Shown here: one piece after another, positions 42,856-52,174 of the stretch | Position numbering within the stretch: position 1 is the first letter of the stretch | How the letters are laid out: each line of letters starts with the position of its first letter | From: Marivita sp965656765 | GTDB taxonomy: Bacteria; Pseudomonadota; Alphaproteobacteria; Rhodobacterales; Rhodobacteraceae | Reading direction: 5' to 3' | Assembly: GCF_965656765.1 (NCBI RefSeq) | Contig: NZ_CBFHLV010000001.1 | Coordinates: forward strand, 112,503-176,502 | DNA length: 64,000 nucleotides | Position numbers and translations under genes: made by a program | The notes under the pieces: model-generated | Told to the model about the DNA's origin: nothing | The model's database searches: none | The model's input: the letters and a program-made list of their open reading frames with translations, nothing else

Positions 42856-44013
42856 ATGCTGGACGAAGCGATCAAGCGCACGCAGGTTTTGCAGTCTCGG
42901 CTCAAAGCGAATGGCATCAGCCACGCTGTTTTCACCTCGGAAAGCTCAATCGCGTATCTTGCTGGATTTTGGGGCTATCTGGGCATCGAATTTGGCAGGC
43001 CCACTATGCTGGTCGTGTCCGCCGATGACGCGCCCATCGTCATCACGCCCCTGATGGAAAGCGAAATGGTCGCCGAGATGACTTGGGTCGAAGACGTGCG
43101 CACATGGGAAGATGTCGGGCAACGCAGTTGGGGACGCGCCCTTGCAGGAGCGCTACCGGACGCACCATCAGACCTGTGGGTCGAGAAAACCGACATTCCC
43201 GCCATCGTGCGCAATTTTCTGGATGAGAGGTATCCCGGTGTCCCAATCAAGGATATCGGGCCAATTCTTGGCGCACAGCGGATGATCAAATCCCCGCTGG
43301 AAATTGACGTGATGAAGCAGGCAGGCGAGATTGCGGGCGCCATGATGGCTGCGGCCCACGGGTCATTGCAGGCAGGTGCACAGGAATATGAAAGCGCAAT
43401 CGCTGTTATCGAGGCGGGCACGCGCAAAGCCGCCGGCTTTCTGACTGATCACGGCTGGGAACGGTTCGTGTCGCCGATGATCCACAACCTGCAGATCCTG
43501 CAAAGCGGCAAGGATGCGTCGATGGTACACCGCCGCGCGTCGGTGAAAGCCTATGAAAAGTTCGATCCGGTTTATTTCTGTTTCTGCAACATGGCACAGT
43601 TCAAGCAGTACAAACTGGGTTTTGACCGGATGTTCCATGTCGGCGGGGTGACCGATGAGGCCGCCCGTGTGCAACAGGCAGCGATTGATGCGCAGCAGGC
43701 AGCGATTTCAGTCATCCGCCCCGGCATCATGGCTGAGAACGTCGCAGAAGCGGCCAATGCCGTCTATGCGGACCGCGGGTACCAGACCGGGTATCGCACG
43801 GGGCGGTCTATTGGTGTGGCGTATCTTGAAGCGCCAGAGCTCAAGGCCGGGGATACAACGGTTCTGCAACCCGGCATGACCTTTGCCGTTGACGGAGGTA
43901 TCTCGGTTGATGGGGTGACGGCGGGGCGGATCGGCGACAGTATTGTAGTCACTGAAACTGGCGCAGAGTATCTGACGCAATACCCCCGTGAATTGCTGGT
44001 CACCGATGCCTGA
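42856..44013 (+). CDS. M24 (creatinase/aminopeptidase P-like) protein lacking metal ligands
   Basis: 385 residues. An N-terminal creatinase-type domain (1 to about 140) and a C-terminal pita-bread domain. The usual ligands are not where expected: the first Asp region reads YFCFCNM, the second GFDRMFHVG, the His motif GRSIGVAY, and the Glu positions FAVDGG and RIGD. So it resembles metal-free members such as creatinase and ectoine hydrolase more than Xaa-Pro peptidases. Overlaps the amidase gene by eight bases, suggesting joint hydrolysis of one C-N substrate. Confidence 0.8.
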   Translation: MLDEAIKRTQVLQSRLKANGISHAVFTSESSIAYLAGFWGYLGIEFGRPTMLVVSADDAPIVITPLMESEMVAEMTWVEDVRTWEDVGQRSWGRALAGALPDAPSDLWVEKTDIPAIVRNFLDERYPGVPIKDIGPILGAQRMIKSPLEIDVMKQAGEIAGAMMAAAHGSLQAGAQEYESAIAVIEAGTRKAAGFLTDHGWERFVSPMIHNLQILQSGKDASMVHRRASVKAYEKFDPVYFCFCNMAQFKQYKLGFDRMFHVGGVTDEAARVQQAAIDAQQAAISVIRPGIMAENVAEAANAVYADRGYQTGYRTGRSIGVAYLEAPELKAGDTTVLQPGMTFAVDGGISVDGVTAGRIGDSIVVTETGAEYLTQYPRELLVTDA

Positions 44014-44794
44014 GACGGTCCGGCTCGCGGTTGCGCAACCTCCCGCAGGTCTGGCAACATGGCAAGACCGGATGGCATGGGTTCGCGAAAGCTTGCCAAG
44101 GTGGGCAGCAGACGATGTTGATATTGCCTTGCTGCCAGAACTCTTTGCCTGCGGCTATCATATCGGCGATGCAGTGACAGATCGGGCGGAGCCGACCGAC
44201 GGGCCTAGTTTTCGGGCGATGTCGGCGCAGGCACGCCAAAGCGGTATTGCGCTGCATTATGGTTTTGCCGAGGTGTTTGGGGGACGTTTTTACAACGCGT
44301 CACTTTGTGTTGGACCTGATGGAACCGTCCTCTCGCATCAACGCAAGTTGGCGATCCCGCCGGGATTCGAGCAGGCGCATTTCACACCTGGAGAGGGATG
44401 CAACCTATTCACCTTTAACGGAATGCGCTTCGCGACGCTGATTTGTTATGACGCTGAATTCCCGGAAACCGCGCGGCAAGTCGCGGGCCTTGGGGCCCAA
44501 GTGATTTTGGTGCCCACGGCTTTGGGCGCGCAATGGGGGTGGGTCGCCCACACGATGATCCCCTGTCGCGCATATGAGAACGGGGTGTATCTGGCATATG
44601 CCAACAGCGCCGGGTCGCAGAACGGGATGGATTTTCTGGGAGCTAGTGTGATTGCCGCCCCGGGCGGACAAGAGGTTGCGCGCGCGGGGGCGGAGCCGGA
44701 AGTAATTTATGCGGACCTGGATGCAGGTCAGGTCAGGATCGCGCAAGCAAATCTGCCCTATTTGAAAGACCGGCTGTCGCTGCGGCTGAGCTGA
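44006..44794 (+). CDS. Nitrilase-superfamily carbon-nitrogen hydrolase
   Basis: 262 residues from ATG 44006; a GTG at 43988 would deepen the overlap with the preceding gene. The catalytic triad is complete: E45 (LLPELFACGY), K114 (HQRKLAIPPG) and C147 (LICYDAEFPE). Probably an aliphatic amidase or N-carbamoyl hydrolase. Its eight-base overlap with the M24-fold gene indicates a two-step pathway; the substrate is unknown. Confidence 0.9.
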   Translation: MPETVRLAVAQPPAGLATWQDRMAWVRESLPRWAADDVDIALLPELFACGYHIGDAVTDRAEPTDGPSFRAMSAQARQSGIALHYGFAEVFGGRFYNASLCVGPDGTVLSHQRKLAIPPGFEQAHFTPGEGCNLFTFNGMRFATLICYDAEFPETARQVAGLGAQVILVPTALGAQWGWVAHTMIPCRAYENGVYLAYANSAGSQNGMDFLGASVIAAPGGQEVARAGAEPEVIYADLDAGQVRIAQANLPYLKDRLSLRLS

Positions 44795-44951
44795 GCTTGG
44801 AGCTGAACGGATGATGCTTTGACGCATCAAGAGACACACGCTGCAGTGCGCGAAGCTCATGCTCTGAACACTTTTGGAGAACCTGTTGATTTGGCTCGGC
44901 CGTCGATTGGTGGCGCCTTGCCGATTGTTTTCTTTGCCATATCTATGCAGC

Positions 44952-45341
44952 ATGACTGAGCGATCACACACCAAGGTTTTGTTCAACGACGACTGCCCTG
45001 TCTGTTCGTTTGAAATCAACCACTACGCCACCTATGCGAAAAAGCATGGGCTGCCGATCCAGTTCGACGACCTGAACGGGCCTGAGCGTGCGGCTTGGGG
45101 GATTGACGAAGACACCGCAGCGCGGCGGCTTTATGTGCAGCGCGATGGACAACTCTATGACGGGATCCCAGCGTTTCTAGAGCTGTGGCGTGAGATGCCG
45201 CGCTATCGTCTATTGGCCAAGGTCGTTGGTCTGCCCGGAATCAAACAGCTTGCAGCATTTAGCTATGACCGCGCTCTGGCACCTTTGATCTATCGTTGGC
45301 ATCTGCGGCGCAAGGCCCGCGCGGCTAGCCAATCAGGATAA
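44952..45341 (+). CDS. DCC family thiol-disulfide oxidoreductase-like protein
   Basis: 129 residues from ATG 44952. The DCC motif DDCPVCSFEI has C15 and C18 in a CxxC arrangement. LYVQRDGQLYDGIPAFLELWREMPRYR is also typical. Thioredoxin-like fold expected; role unknown. Its last bases overlap the end of dgkA on the opposite strand. Confidence 0.87.
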   Translation: MTERSHTKVLFNDDCPVCSFEINHYATYAKKHGLPIQFDDLNGPERAAWGIDEDTAARRLYVQRDGQLYDGIPAFLELWREMPRYRLLAKVVGLPGIKQLAAFSYDRALAPLIYRWHLRRKARAASQSG

Positions 45342-45672
45342 TCAGCCACGCCACCCCTACAGCAATTGCTGCAACGGCAACGCCTGCGCTTCCGGCATCT
45401 TTGGCGCGTTTGGCCAAGGGATGTTCATCGGTCGAAATGTAATCGACAGCGTCTTCTATAGCGGTGTTGATCAGCTCGGCAGCCAACACAAGAATGCCCA
45501 GCCCAAGGATCACGGCACGCTCTGCCGGGGTTAATGGAAAGGCAAAAGCCAGCAACGCCGAGACCATGTTGGCCCATACCCAACTGCGAAAGCTGTATTC
45601 ATTGCGCCACGTTGCCACGACGCCTTCCCACGACCAGATGCAGCGTAGTTTCAGGCGTTTGAAAAACTCCAC
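45325..45672 (-). CDS. dgkA: Diacylglycerol kinase
   Basis: 115 residues from GTG 45672, which has AGGA seven bases upstream; a TTG at 45678 is the alternative. Three membrane helices. AAELINTAIEDAVDYIS (catalytic Glu) and AKDAGSAGVAV are the DgkA signatures. It recycles diacylglycerol to phosphatidic acid in the inner membrane. Confidence 0.9.
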   Translation of the reverse strand: MEFFKRLKLRCIWSWEGVVATWRNEYSFRSWVWANMVSALLAFAFPLTPAERAVILGLGILVLAAELINTAIEDAVDYISTDEHPLAKRAKDAGSAGVAVAAIAVGVAWLIILIG

Positions 45673-45681
45673 CAGCAAATC

Positions 45682-46032
45682 CTACATGTTGTTCAGGTAA
45701 TGGCGGACACAATCCTGCACGTGTCGAAACCGGTCGCCGCCCAGATGTTTGCCGCCATACCAGCGCGTGACGACAATCACATGATCTGTCAGGCCTTCGC
45801 GCTCCAGCATTTGCAAGATGATCTGCCCGGCTCCGCCTTCGCCATCGTCGTTCTTGAGAGGCGTGCCATCCGAGAACACCACCGCCCACGTATTATGCGT
45901 TGCTTTGGCGTATTTCTTGCCCCGCTTTAGAGTTTTCAGAAAAGCGTCCACATCCAAGCGGCTGACGACAGGCCCGCCACTGACCGCGTATTTTGATCCG
46001 CGATCCGAGATGACGCCTTCAAACTGTTTCAT
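45682..46032 (-). CDS. IMPACT/YigZ family protein (N-terminal domain only)
   Basis: 116 residues. SRLDVDAFLKTLKRGKKYAK, NDDGEGGAGQ and VVTRWYGGKHLGGDRF match the conserved IMPACT (UPF0029) domain. The second domain of full-length YigZ (about 200 residues) is absent, as in some alphaproteobacterial members. The start overlaps the upstream gene by 14 bases. Confidence 0.85.
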   Translation of the reverse strand: MKQFEGVISDRGSKYAVSGGPVVSRLDVDAFLKTLKRGKKYAKATHNTWAVVFSDGTPLKNDDGEGGAGQIILQMLEREGLTDHVIVVTRWYGGKHLGGDRFRHVQDCVRHYLNNM

Positions 46033-46477
46033 CTTCCAGATGCAGCTTCATGTCGACCAGCACCTGTTGTAGCGCAAGGGTTTCGCGCAGAAGGCGGCGC
46101 GCCTCATTCGCGGTGATAACGCCGTCTTCGATGGATTGGTGATATTCGCCCATCAACATGGCGAACCGCTGACTTAGGGCAATGACGTCAGAGTTGACGC
46201 CGCCTTTTTGCACGTCGTTGCCACGGCGTTCATCGAAGGAAAGCGTGATGCCATTGATTTCAGCCAAAGCCGAAGTGACATGCGGATAGCTTGAGACCTG
46301 TTCCAGTGCTGCAACCGCATCGATGGGCATAAACCTATCTGCATGCTCTTCATGATCGGCGTAGTAGCGGCCCAATGTAGCTTTGGATTTGCCTGTGATG
46401 GTGCAGGCGTTTTCGATGCCCACATCCTTTACCAGCAATTCGGTATGTTTTTTGAGATACGGACCAAATGTCGGCAT
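46019..46477 (-). CDS. Unknown protein with a possible helix-turn-helix
   Basis: 152 residues from ATG 46477. Residues about 18-36 (VGIENACTITGKSKATLGRY) resemble a helix-turn-helix like those of CII/Cro-type regulators. The C-terminus is helical (ANEARRLLRETLALQQVL). No family named with confidence. Coupled to the IMPACT gene and possibly dgkA. Confidence 0.65.
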   Translation of the reverse strand: MPTFGPYLKKHTELLVKDVGIENACTITGKSKATLGRYYADHEEHADRFMPIDAVAALEQVSSYPHVTSALAEINGITLSFDERRGNDVQKGGVNSDVIALSQRFAMLMGEYHQSIEDGVITANEARRLLRETLALQQVLVDMKLHLEDETV

Positions 46478-46762
46478 GACTGAACCCTCTGCACGTTCCC
46501 GAACCAGGTGGGAACACAACCGCCTCTTTCCCCTGACTTGCAACCTAATGCAATGGCACAGCAGTACCAGACCCGAATTAATCGGGCGCAAAGGCACCCC
46601 GGGCATATTTCGATCGCTGTTCCGGGTTCAGGATGCGCAGGATTGCCACGGACCGGTTGCGCGACGCAGCTCTGGTCCGATGTCATCACTCACGGGACCG
46701 GCGCTGCGCATCCTGGCCAGCCTCTCTTGCGCGGCGGGTTTGGTTGGGGCACATGGCATTTC

Positions 46763-47344
46763 ATGGCGAAGCTATATTTCAACTATTCCACCATGAACGC
46801 AGGCAAATCGACCCTGCTGCTTCAGGCTGGGCACAACTACGAAGAACGCGGCATGTCGGTATACCGGATGACGGCAGCGTTCGATGATCGATCTGGCCAA
46901 GGCAAGATCGGGTCGCGCATTGGCTTTGCTCGGGAGGCGGATACGTTTTCACCGTCTGACGATCTGTTCGCACGTATTGAAACTGTCACGTCCGAAACCG
47001 CGCTGGCCTGCATCTTTATCGACGAGGCGCAGTTTCTGACGCCGGATCAGGTATGGCAGTTGGCCCGCGTAGCCGATGATCTGGGTGTGCCGGTCATGGC
47101 CTACGGGCTGCGCGTGGATTTTCAGGGACAGCTGTTTCCCGGCTCCGCCACGTTGCTGGCACTGGCGGATTCACTACGCGAGGTCCGCACCATCTGCTAT
47201 TGCGGGCGCAAAGCTACGATGGTGGTGCGCAAAGACGATCAGGGCAATGTCCTGACCCAAGGCGCGCAGGTTCAAATCGGCGGAAACGAAACCTATGTCA
47301 GTCTTTGCCGCAAACATTGGCGACAGGAAACGGGTTCGGCCTGA
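46763..47344 (+). CDS. tdk: Thymidine kinase
   Basis: 193 residues from ATG 46763; upstream in-frame sequence is not family-like and the ribosome site is weak. Walker A STMNAGKSTLLLQ, Walker B CIFIDEAQFL, and zinc Cys in ICYCGRKA and SLCRKHW. Type II thymidine kinase for salvage of thymidine. Confidence 0.93.
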   Translation: MAKLYFNYSTMNAGKSTLLLQAGHNYEERGMSVYRMTAAFDDRSGQGKIGSRIGFAREADTFSPSDDLFARIETVTSETALACIFIDEAQFLTPDQVWQLARVADDLGVPVMAYGLRVDFQGQLFPGSATLLALADSLREVRTICYCGRKATMVVRKDDQGNVLTQGAQVQIGGNETYVSLCRKHWRQETGSA

Positions 47345-47441
47345 GCGGCAAGAGTTCCCTAAAATATCAAAAATTTTCCGTGGAACGTGAGGCCATGGGC
47401 TGTGTTGTGTCTCCAGAAGCAACGCAACCTAGGAGGATGCA

Positions 47442-47978
47442 ATGACAAAGCTATTCGTAAGCGCACTCGCACTGACCATCGGAACCACCGGCGCATGGGC
47501 AGAAAGCCATTCCGGCAGCAATTCCAGTGACGGTGCGACCATGAACATGTCGTCTGACAGCCAAACGGCAGAAGGCGCAAACATGACCGATACGACGGAT
47601 ACTCAGATGGCTGATGCGACATCGATGGATGATCCAGCCAAGCTGATCCGCACTCGCGACATCACAGGTGGCAACGTCTACACCATGAATGCTGCCAACG
47701 ATGAAGGTTGGTCGATGGACACGATCCACACCGAAGCCAGCGCAGACTGGAATGACATTGGTGAGATCGAAGATATCGTGATGAACGAAAGCGGCCAAAT
47801 GACCGGCATCGTAGCCGAAATCGGTGGTTTTCTTGATATCGCAGACAAACACGTGATGATTTCGGTCGACGACGTCAATCTCGTGGCCGTCGATGATCGC
47901 ACTTATGCGATCCTGACCAAGTTCAACGAAGAAGACCTGGAGCAGATGCAATCTGTCGACGAAGGTTTCTGGAACTAA
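47442..47978 (+). CDS. Exported PRC-barrel domain protein
   Basis: 178 residues. Signal peptide MTKLFVSALALTIGTTGAWA, then a low-complexity Ser/Asp/Thr/Met-rich stretch (21-65), then a PRC-barrel (about 70-165: NDIGEIEDIVMNESGQMTGI, FLDIADKHVMISVDDV). Preceded by AGGAGG and followed by a strong terminator, so a single-gene unit. Such periplasmic proteins are frequent in this group; function unknown. Confidence 0.85.
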   Translation: MTKLFVSALALTIGTTGAWAESHSGSNSSDGATMNMSSDSQTAEGANMTDTTDTQMADATSMDDPAKLIRTRDITGGNVYTMNAANDEGWSMDTIHTEASADWNDIGEIEDIVMNESGQMTGIVAEIGGFLDIADKHVMISVDDVNLVAVDDRTYAILTKFNEEDLEQMQSVDEGFWN

Positions 47979-48007
47979 TCTCAGGTCACTAGAAAAACCT
48001 GTCGAAG

Positions 48008-48032
48008 AGGGGCCTTAATGGCCCCTTTTTTT
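48008..48032 (+). terminator. Intrinsic terminator of the PRC-barrel gene
   Basis: AGGGGCC / GGCCCCT stem with a short TTAAT-region loop, then a run of seven T, 29 bases after the stop codon. Confidence 0.92.
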
Positions 48033-48052
48033 GCCTGACTACCATCGTCGAC

Positions 48053-49171
48053 TCAAGCGCGCTCGATCAGCACCGATCCGACAGAATAGCCGGCGCCAAA
48101 AGAACAGATCACACCGCGATCTCCCGGCTGCAAATCATCCGAATATTTCGAGAAAGCAATGATCGACCCAGCAGAGGATGTGTTGGCATAGTCCTGCAGG
48201 ATGTTTGGCTGTTCGCCCTTTTCCGGGACGCGGCCCAAGACCTTTTTGCCGATAAAGTCGTTCATCGTCTTGTTTGCCTGATGCAGCCAAAGCCGTTTGA
48301 GGCTGTCAGCACCCCACTTAGCATCTGCGAGATGTCCCGCGATGTGCGCAGACACCATCGGTAGAACCTCTTTGAACACTTTGCGACCGTTCTGCATAAA
48401 TTGCATGTCGCGTCGGTCTTCCATCTGGTCCCGCGTCCGCCGCAGGAATCCGTTATTATTCCGGATATTATTTGAAAACTCGGTCGCGCAGCGGGTGCCG
48501 TGGATCGTGAAATGCGCGCCGGTGGCATTTGCGGCGGGTTCGATCACCACCGCTGTGGCCACATCGCCAAAGATGAAATGACAATCCCGGTCTCGCCATT
48601 CAAGATGTGCGGAACAGATCTCGGGGTTCACAACGATCGCGCATTTTACCGAACCAGAGCGTACCATGTCCGCCGCCGCCTGAATGCCGAAGGTGGCCGA
48701 GGAACAGGCGACATTCATATCAAAGGCAAAACCACCCGCTCCTATCAGTTTCTGGATTTCTACCGCGATCGCTGGATAGGCACGTTCGTGGTTTGACGCG
48801 GCACAGATCACCAGATCAACGTCAGATGCATCCCGACCAGCCTGCGCCAATGCCTTGGCAATCGCATCAACCGCCATCTCGGCCATGACAGACGGGCTGT
48901 CATCCGCACGATCATCAAGGCGGGGGAACATGCGGTTGGGATCAAGCACGCCGCCCTTGTCCATCACGTATCGTTGTTCAATCCCAGAGGCCGAGACGAT
49001 GAACTCCGCGCTTGAATGTGGAACTGGCTCTGCCTCTCCGGCCGCAATCGCGTCGGCGTTCTCGGCATTGAAGCGGTCAGCATATGCGTTGAAGGCCACC
49101 ACCAATTCGTCGTTGGTGATGACTTGGACCGGAGTGAACACGCCGCTCCCGGTAATGGCTGGCTGGATCAT
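48053..49171 (-). CDS. Beta-ketoacyl-ACP synthase III-like enzyme
   Basis: 372 residues from ATG 49171 (AAGGAAG upstream). FabH-fold with C156 in NVACSSATFG, the His in LWLHQANKTM and the Asn in DYANTSSAGS. It has an insert after residue 30 and is longer than housekeeping FabH (about 320), as in the second KAS III type of roseobacters. It condenses an acyl-CoA with malonyl-ACP or a related substrate. Monocistronic in appearance. Confidence 0.87.
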   Translation of the reverse strand: MIQPAITGSGVFTPVQVITNDELVVAFNAYADRFNAENADAIAAGEAEPVPHSSAEFIVSASGIEQRYVMDKGGVLDPNRMFPRLDDRADDSPSVMAEMAVDAIAKALAQAGRDASDVDLVICAASNHERAYPAIAVEIQKLIGAGGFAFDMNVACSSATFGIQAAADMVRSGSVKCAIVVNPEICSAHLEWRDRDCHFIFGDVATAVVIEPAANATGAHFTIHGTRCATEFSNNIRNNNGFLRRTRDQMEDRRDMQFMQNGRKVFKEVLPMVSAHIAGHLADAKWGADSLKRLWLHQANKTMNDFIGKKVLGRVPEKGEQPNILQDYANTSSAGSIIAFSKYSDDLQPGDRGVICSFGAGYSVGSVLIERA

Positions 49172-49293
49172 GGCAGGCTTCCTTGGATGTGCCAAAGACC
49201 AGACTTTACCAAAGCCACAGGGTCAAGTGCGACGCTACGCGACTTTGGAACCCGATTTATCTTGACCGCGTTGTTTCGCAAAGGAGGTACACA

Positions 49294-49548
49294 ATGGACC
49301 GGCTATCAATCATTCTATCACTTCTCAGCGGTGCCCTGATCACGGGCACACTTGTCACAACCGCCCTTTCAATGGGGTACTACAATTGGTGGATCATCGG
49401 TGGTGCCGCGATTGTCGGCTTTTTGCTGGCATGGCCCAGCGCGTATTACGTATCGCGCCTAATCAAGAACCGCGATGACGCTTGGTCACCCGAAAAAACG
49501 CCAAAGGACTACGGCATGATTCCCCGCCAGAATGCCAAAGAAATCTAG
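49294..49548 (+). CDS. Small two-helix membrane protein
   Basis: 84 residues from ATG 49294 with an excellent AAAGGAGGT site. Two membrane helices (about 5-27 and 31-52) and a charged C-terminal tail (LIKNRDDAWSPEKTPKDYG). No family recognised beyond a small conserved membrane protein. The last four bases overlap the end of the dehydrogenase gene on the other strand. Confidence 0.75.
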   Translation: MDRLSIILSLLSGALITGTLVTTALSMGYYNWWIIGGAAIVGFLLAWPSAYYVSRLIKNRDDAWSPEKTPKDYGMIPRQNAKEI

Positions 49549-50498
49549 ACTGCATTTGGCAGAGGTGTCTGGTTGGCAAAAGCGATGGCATTGTCGACGG
49601 CCATCAATCCCATTGCCGTACGCACCTCAAGCGCGGCGGTTCCAAGATGCGGCAAGAGCGTAACATTCTCCATGCCGACCAAAGCTTGCGGCACCTTCGG
49701 TTCGAATTCATAAACATCGAGCCCAGCGCCCGCGATTTTGCCATCCGACAAGGCGGCAATCAGATCATCCTCTTTCACCACATCCCCGCGCGCAATGTTC
49801 ACCAGATGCGCGTGGGGTTGCATTGCATTCATCACAGTGGCGTCAATCATGTGCCGCGTCTCGGCCCCACCGGGCACGGCGATAACCAACAGATCAACGG
49901 ATGACGCAAGGTCGGTCAAAACGTCAATCTGCGTCGCTGGAAACGGCACCTCTTTTGCTGAGCGATTGTAGAATTTCACCTCCATGCCAAACCCAAAATG
50001 GGCGCGTTGCCCGATGGCCTGACCGATACGGCCCATGCCAACAACGCCAAGCGTCTTGCCCGACATGTGCAGTCCCAAAAGCTGTGTCGGATGCCATCCT
50101 TCCCAGTTTCCAGCCCGAACCATGCGTTCGCCTTCACCCGCGCGTCGGCAAGTCATGAGCATCAACATCATCGCGATATCAGCCGTGGCGTCGGTCACAG
50201 CGCCAGGCGTGTTGGTGACTTCGATTCCCGCAGCATGGGCTGCGGTCACATCGATATGGTTGTAGCCGACGCCAAAATTCGCGAGCAACTTGGTGCGCGG
50301 GTTGGGCGCAGCGGCAAAAACCTCAGTATTATAGAGATCGCCAAGCGTCGGAAGAACGATATCGTACTCTGCCAAGCTCTGGATCATTTCATCCCGGCTT
50401 AGCGGCGCGGTGTTGTCACGAATTGTGACATCGAAGACGTCATGGGCCTTCGCCAGAACTGGCGCGGGAAGGGGGCGGGTGATCAGCAGCTTCAACAC
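49545..50498 (-). CDS. D-isomer-specific 2-hydroxyacid dehydrogenase (glyoxylate/hydroxypyruvate reductase-like)
   Basis: 317 residues. NAD(P) motif GVVGMGRIGQAIG, catalytic Arg in VNIARGDVV, Glu in YEFEPKVPQ, and His in LLPHLGTAALEVR. Resembles GhrB/GyaR reductases of glyoxylate and hydroxypyruvate. Its start overlaps csaA by seven bases, at the end of YbjN-proC-csaA. Confidence 0.88.
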   Translation of the reverse strand: MLKLLITRPLPAPVLAKAHDVFDVTIRDNTAPLSRDEMIQSLAEYDIVLPTLGDLYNTEVFAAAPNPRTKLLANFGVGYNHIDVTAAHAAGIEVTNTPGAVTDATADIAMMLMLMTCRRAGEGERMVRAGNWEGWHPTQLLGLHMSGKTLGVVGMGRIGQAIGQRAHFGFGMEVKFYNRSAKEVPFPATQIDVLTDLASSVDLLVIAVPGGAETRHMIDATVMNAMQPHAHLVNIARGDVVKEDDLIAALSDGKIAGAGLDVYEFEPKVPQALVGMENVTLLPHLGTAALEVRTAMGLMAVDNAIAFANQTPLPNAV

Positions 50499-50830
50499 AG
50501 GCGGGCTCCGTTCGGGGTGTCTATGTCCGGCACAGCCAGCACAATAGCGTTTTCGGAATCGTGAAATCCAAGCACCAAAGCCTCGGACATGAAAGGCCCG
50601 ATCTGACGTGGAGGGAAGTTCACCACGCCCATCACTTTCTTACCTACAAGTGTTTCAGGAGCATAATGAATGGTGATCTGAGCCGAGGATTTCTTGACCC
50701 CGATCTCTTCGCCGTAATCGACCCATAGCTTGATCGCAGGCTTGCGGGCTTCGGGAAAGGGTTCGGCGCGGGTCACGGTGCCGACGCGGATATCGACCTT
50801 CATAAAGTCGTCAAACGTGACCTCAGCCAT
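50492..50830 (-). CDS. csaA: CsaA-type tRNA-binding protein
   Basis: 112 residues from ATG 50830. A single OB-fold tRNA-binding domain: FMKVDIRVGTVTRAEPFPEARKPA, KKSSAQIT and VVNFPPRQIGPFMSE. CsaA has chaperone-like and tRNA-binding activity. Overlaps proC by eight bases and the dehydrogenase by seven. Confidence 0.92.
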   Translation of the reverse strand: MAEVTFDDFMKVDIRVGTVTRAEPFPEARKPAIKLWVDYGEEIGVKKSSAQITIHYAPETLVGKKVMGVVNFPPRQIGPFMSEALVLGFHDSENAIVLAVPDIDTPNGARLC

Positions 50831-51638
50831 TGGCAAGCTCCTTTGACCGCTTGGTCGCCGCGTCAATGGTTTTGGCGATCAATGGCGGTAAGCCGGTGCT
50901 CTCATCCATCAACACCTCAAGTCCGGCTTGCGTGGTGCCATTCGGGCTGGTCACGTTCACCCGCAACTGGCTTGGCGTTTCATCAGCCTGCATCGCCAAA
51001 GCGCCGGAGCCGGCCACGGTGGCCTTCGCGAGCGACATTGCAAGGTGTGGATCAAGCCCTTGCGCTTCACCGGCACGCGCAAGGCATTCAATCATGTGAA
51101 ACACATAAGCCGGTCCAGAGCCGCTAAGCCCGGTCACCGCATCCATCTGATCTTCGGTCTCCAGCCGAACAGTTTGGCCAATTGCCGACAAAAGCGTCTC
51201 AGCCATCTGCATTTGATGTTCCGTCACATGGCCATTGCCAATCATCGCGGTGATGCCCTGTTTCACAGCGGCTGGCGTGTTTGGAATTGAGCGGATGATA
51301 GGTGTGGTGTCGCCCAACATCTCTGCAAAGGTGGCGATGGTGATACCTGCGGCAACCGAAAGAAACGTCGTGTCCCCGTTCCCCAAGGGCTTCAATGTCG
51401 GCAAAGCATCGCGCATGATCTGGGGCTTGACGGCAACCAAAACAATGGCCGGGCTGTCGGGCAAATCTTCGTTTAGATGCACACCTTGCGCCTGCACCCA
51501 GTCGGAAGGGTTCGGATCAGTGACCCAGACAGATGTGGCAGGCAATCCCCCGGCCAGCCACCCTTCGAGCATGGCCGAACCCATCTTCCCACAGCCCAAA
51601 AGAACCAGGCCGCACTTGGTGATATCAGAATTTTGCAT
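50823..51638 (-). CDS. proC: Pyrroline-5-carboxylate reductase
   Basis: 271 residues from ATG 51638, with AAAGGGGG upstream. NAD(P) motif LLGCGKMGSAMLEGW, VAVKPQIM, SIPNTPAAVKQG and the C-terminal LSGSGPAYVF and VTSPNGTTQAGLEVL blocks. Last step of proline synthesis. 35 bases after the YbjN gene. Confidence 0.95.
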   Translation of the reverse strand: MQNSDITKCGLVLLGCGKMGSAMLEGWLAGGLPATSVWVTDPNPSDWVQAQGVHLNEDLPDSPAIVLVAVKPQIMRDALPTLKPLGNGDTTFLSVAAGITIATFAEMLGDTTPIIRSIPNTPAAVKQGITAMIGNGHVTEHQMQMAETLLSAIGQTVRLETEDQMDAVTGLSGSGPAYVFHMIECLARAGEAQGLDPHLAMSLAKATVAGSGALAMQADETPSQLRVNVTSPNGTTQAGLEVLMDESTGLPPLIAKTIDAATKRSKELANG

Positions 51639-51673
51639 ATTGCCCCCTTTCGCGATGCGATTGAGGGCAAGTG

Positions 51674-52174
51674 TTACGCGCGCCCGTAAGCCTCTGCAAT
51701 GGCGACCTGAAGCGCGTCTTTGGGATCGCGATTGCCCCAGACCACAAGCTGAAACGCCGGATAATAGCGTTCCGCGCTCATCACTGCGCAGCTGATCATC
51801 GTGTCGATCTGTTCTGCACTGGCGACATTGCCGCCCGCCAGGACCAGACCATAGCGATAGACCATCAGCTTGGCTTCTTCCCAATACGTAAATGCCCCGG
51901 CCCAGCATTGATCGTTGACCGCGTTCAGGCTCTCCATGAGCGCAGGCATCCGATCTTTGGGCGGCTCCATGTCGAAGGTACAAATCAGGCGCAACGTCTC
52001 GTCGTAGGGTGACCAGGCGAGCGTGATTGAATAGGTACGCCACTGTCCTTCTACCGCCATGGCGATCTGGTCGTCCGCAATACGGTCGAAATCCCAATCG
52101 TGGTGATTGGCGATATGCTCGACAATATCAATCGGGTGAATGTCGTCTTCAAGATACTGCTCGGACAGGGCCAT
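51674..52174 (-). CDS. YbjN domain protein
   Basis: 166 residues. HPIDIVEHIANHHDWDFDR, YSITLAWSPYDETLRLICTF and LNAVNDQCWAGAFTYW fit the YbjN family (type III chaperone-like fold) found next to proC in many alphaproteobacteria. Function unknown. First gene of a four-gene minus-strand unit. Confidence 0.85.
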   Translation of the reverse strand: MALSEQYLEDDIHPIDIVEHIANHHDWDFDRIADDQIAMAVEGQWRTYSITLAWSPYDETLRLICTFDMEPPKDRMPALMESLNAVNDQCWAGAFTYWEEAKLMVYRYGLVLAGGNVASAEQIDTMISCAVMSAERYYPAFQLVVWGNRDPKDALQVAIAEAYGRA

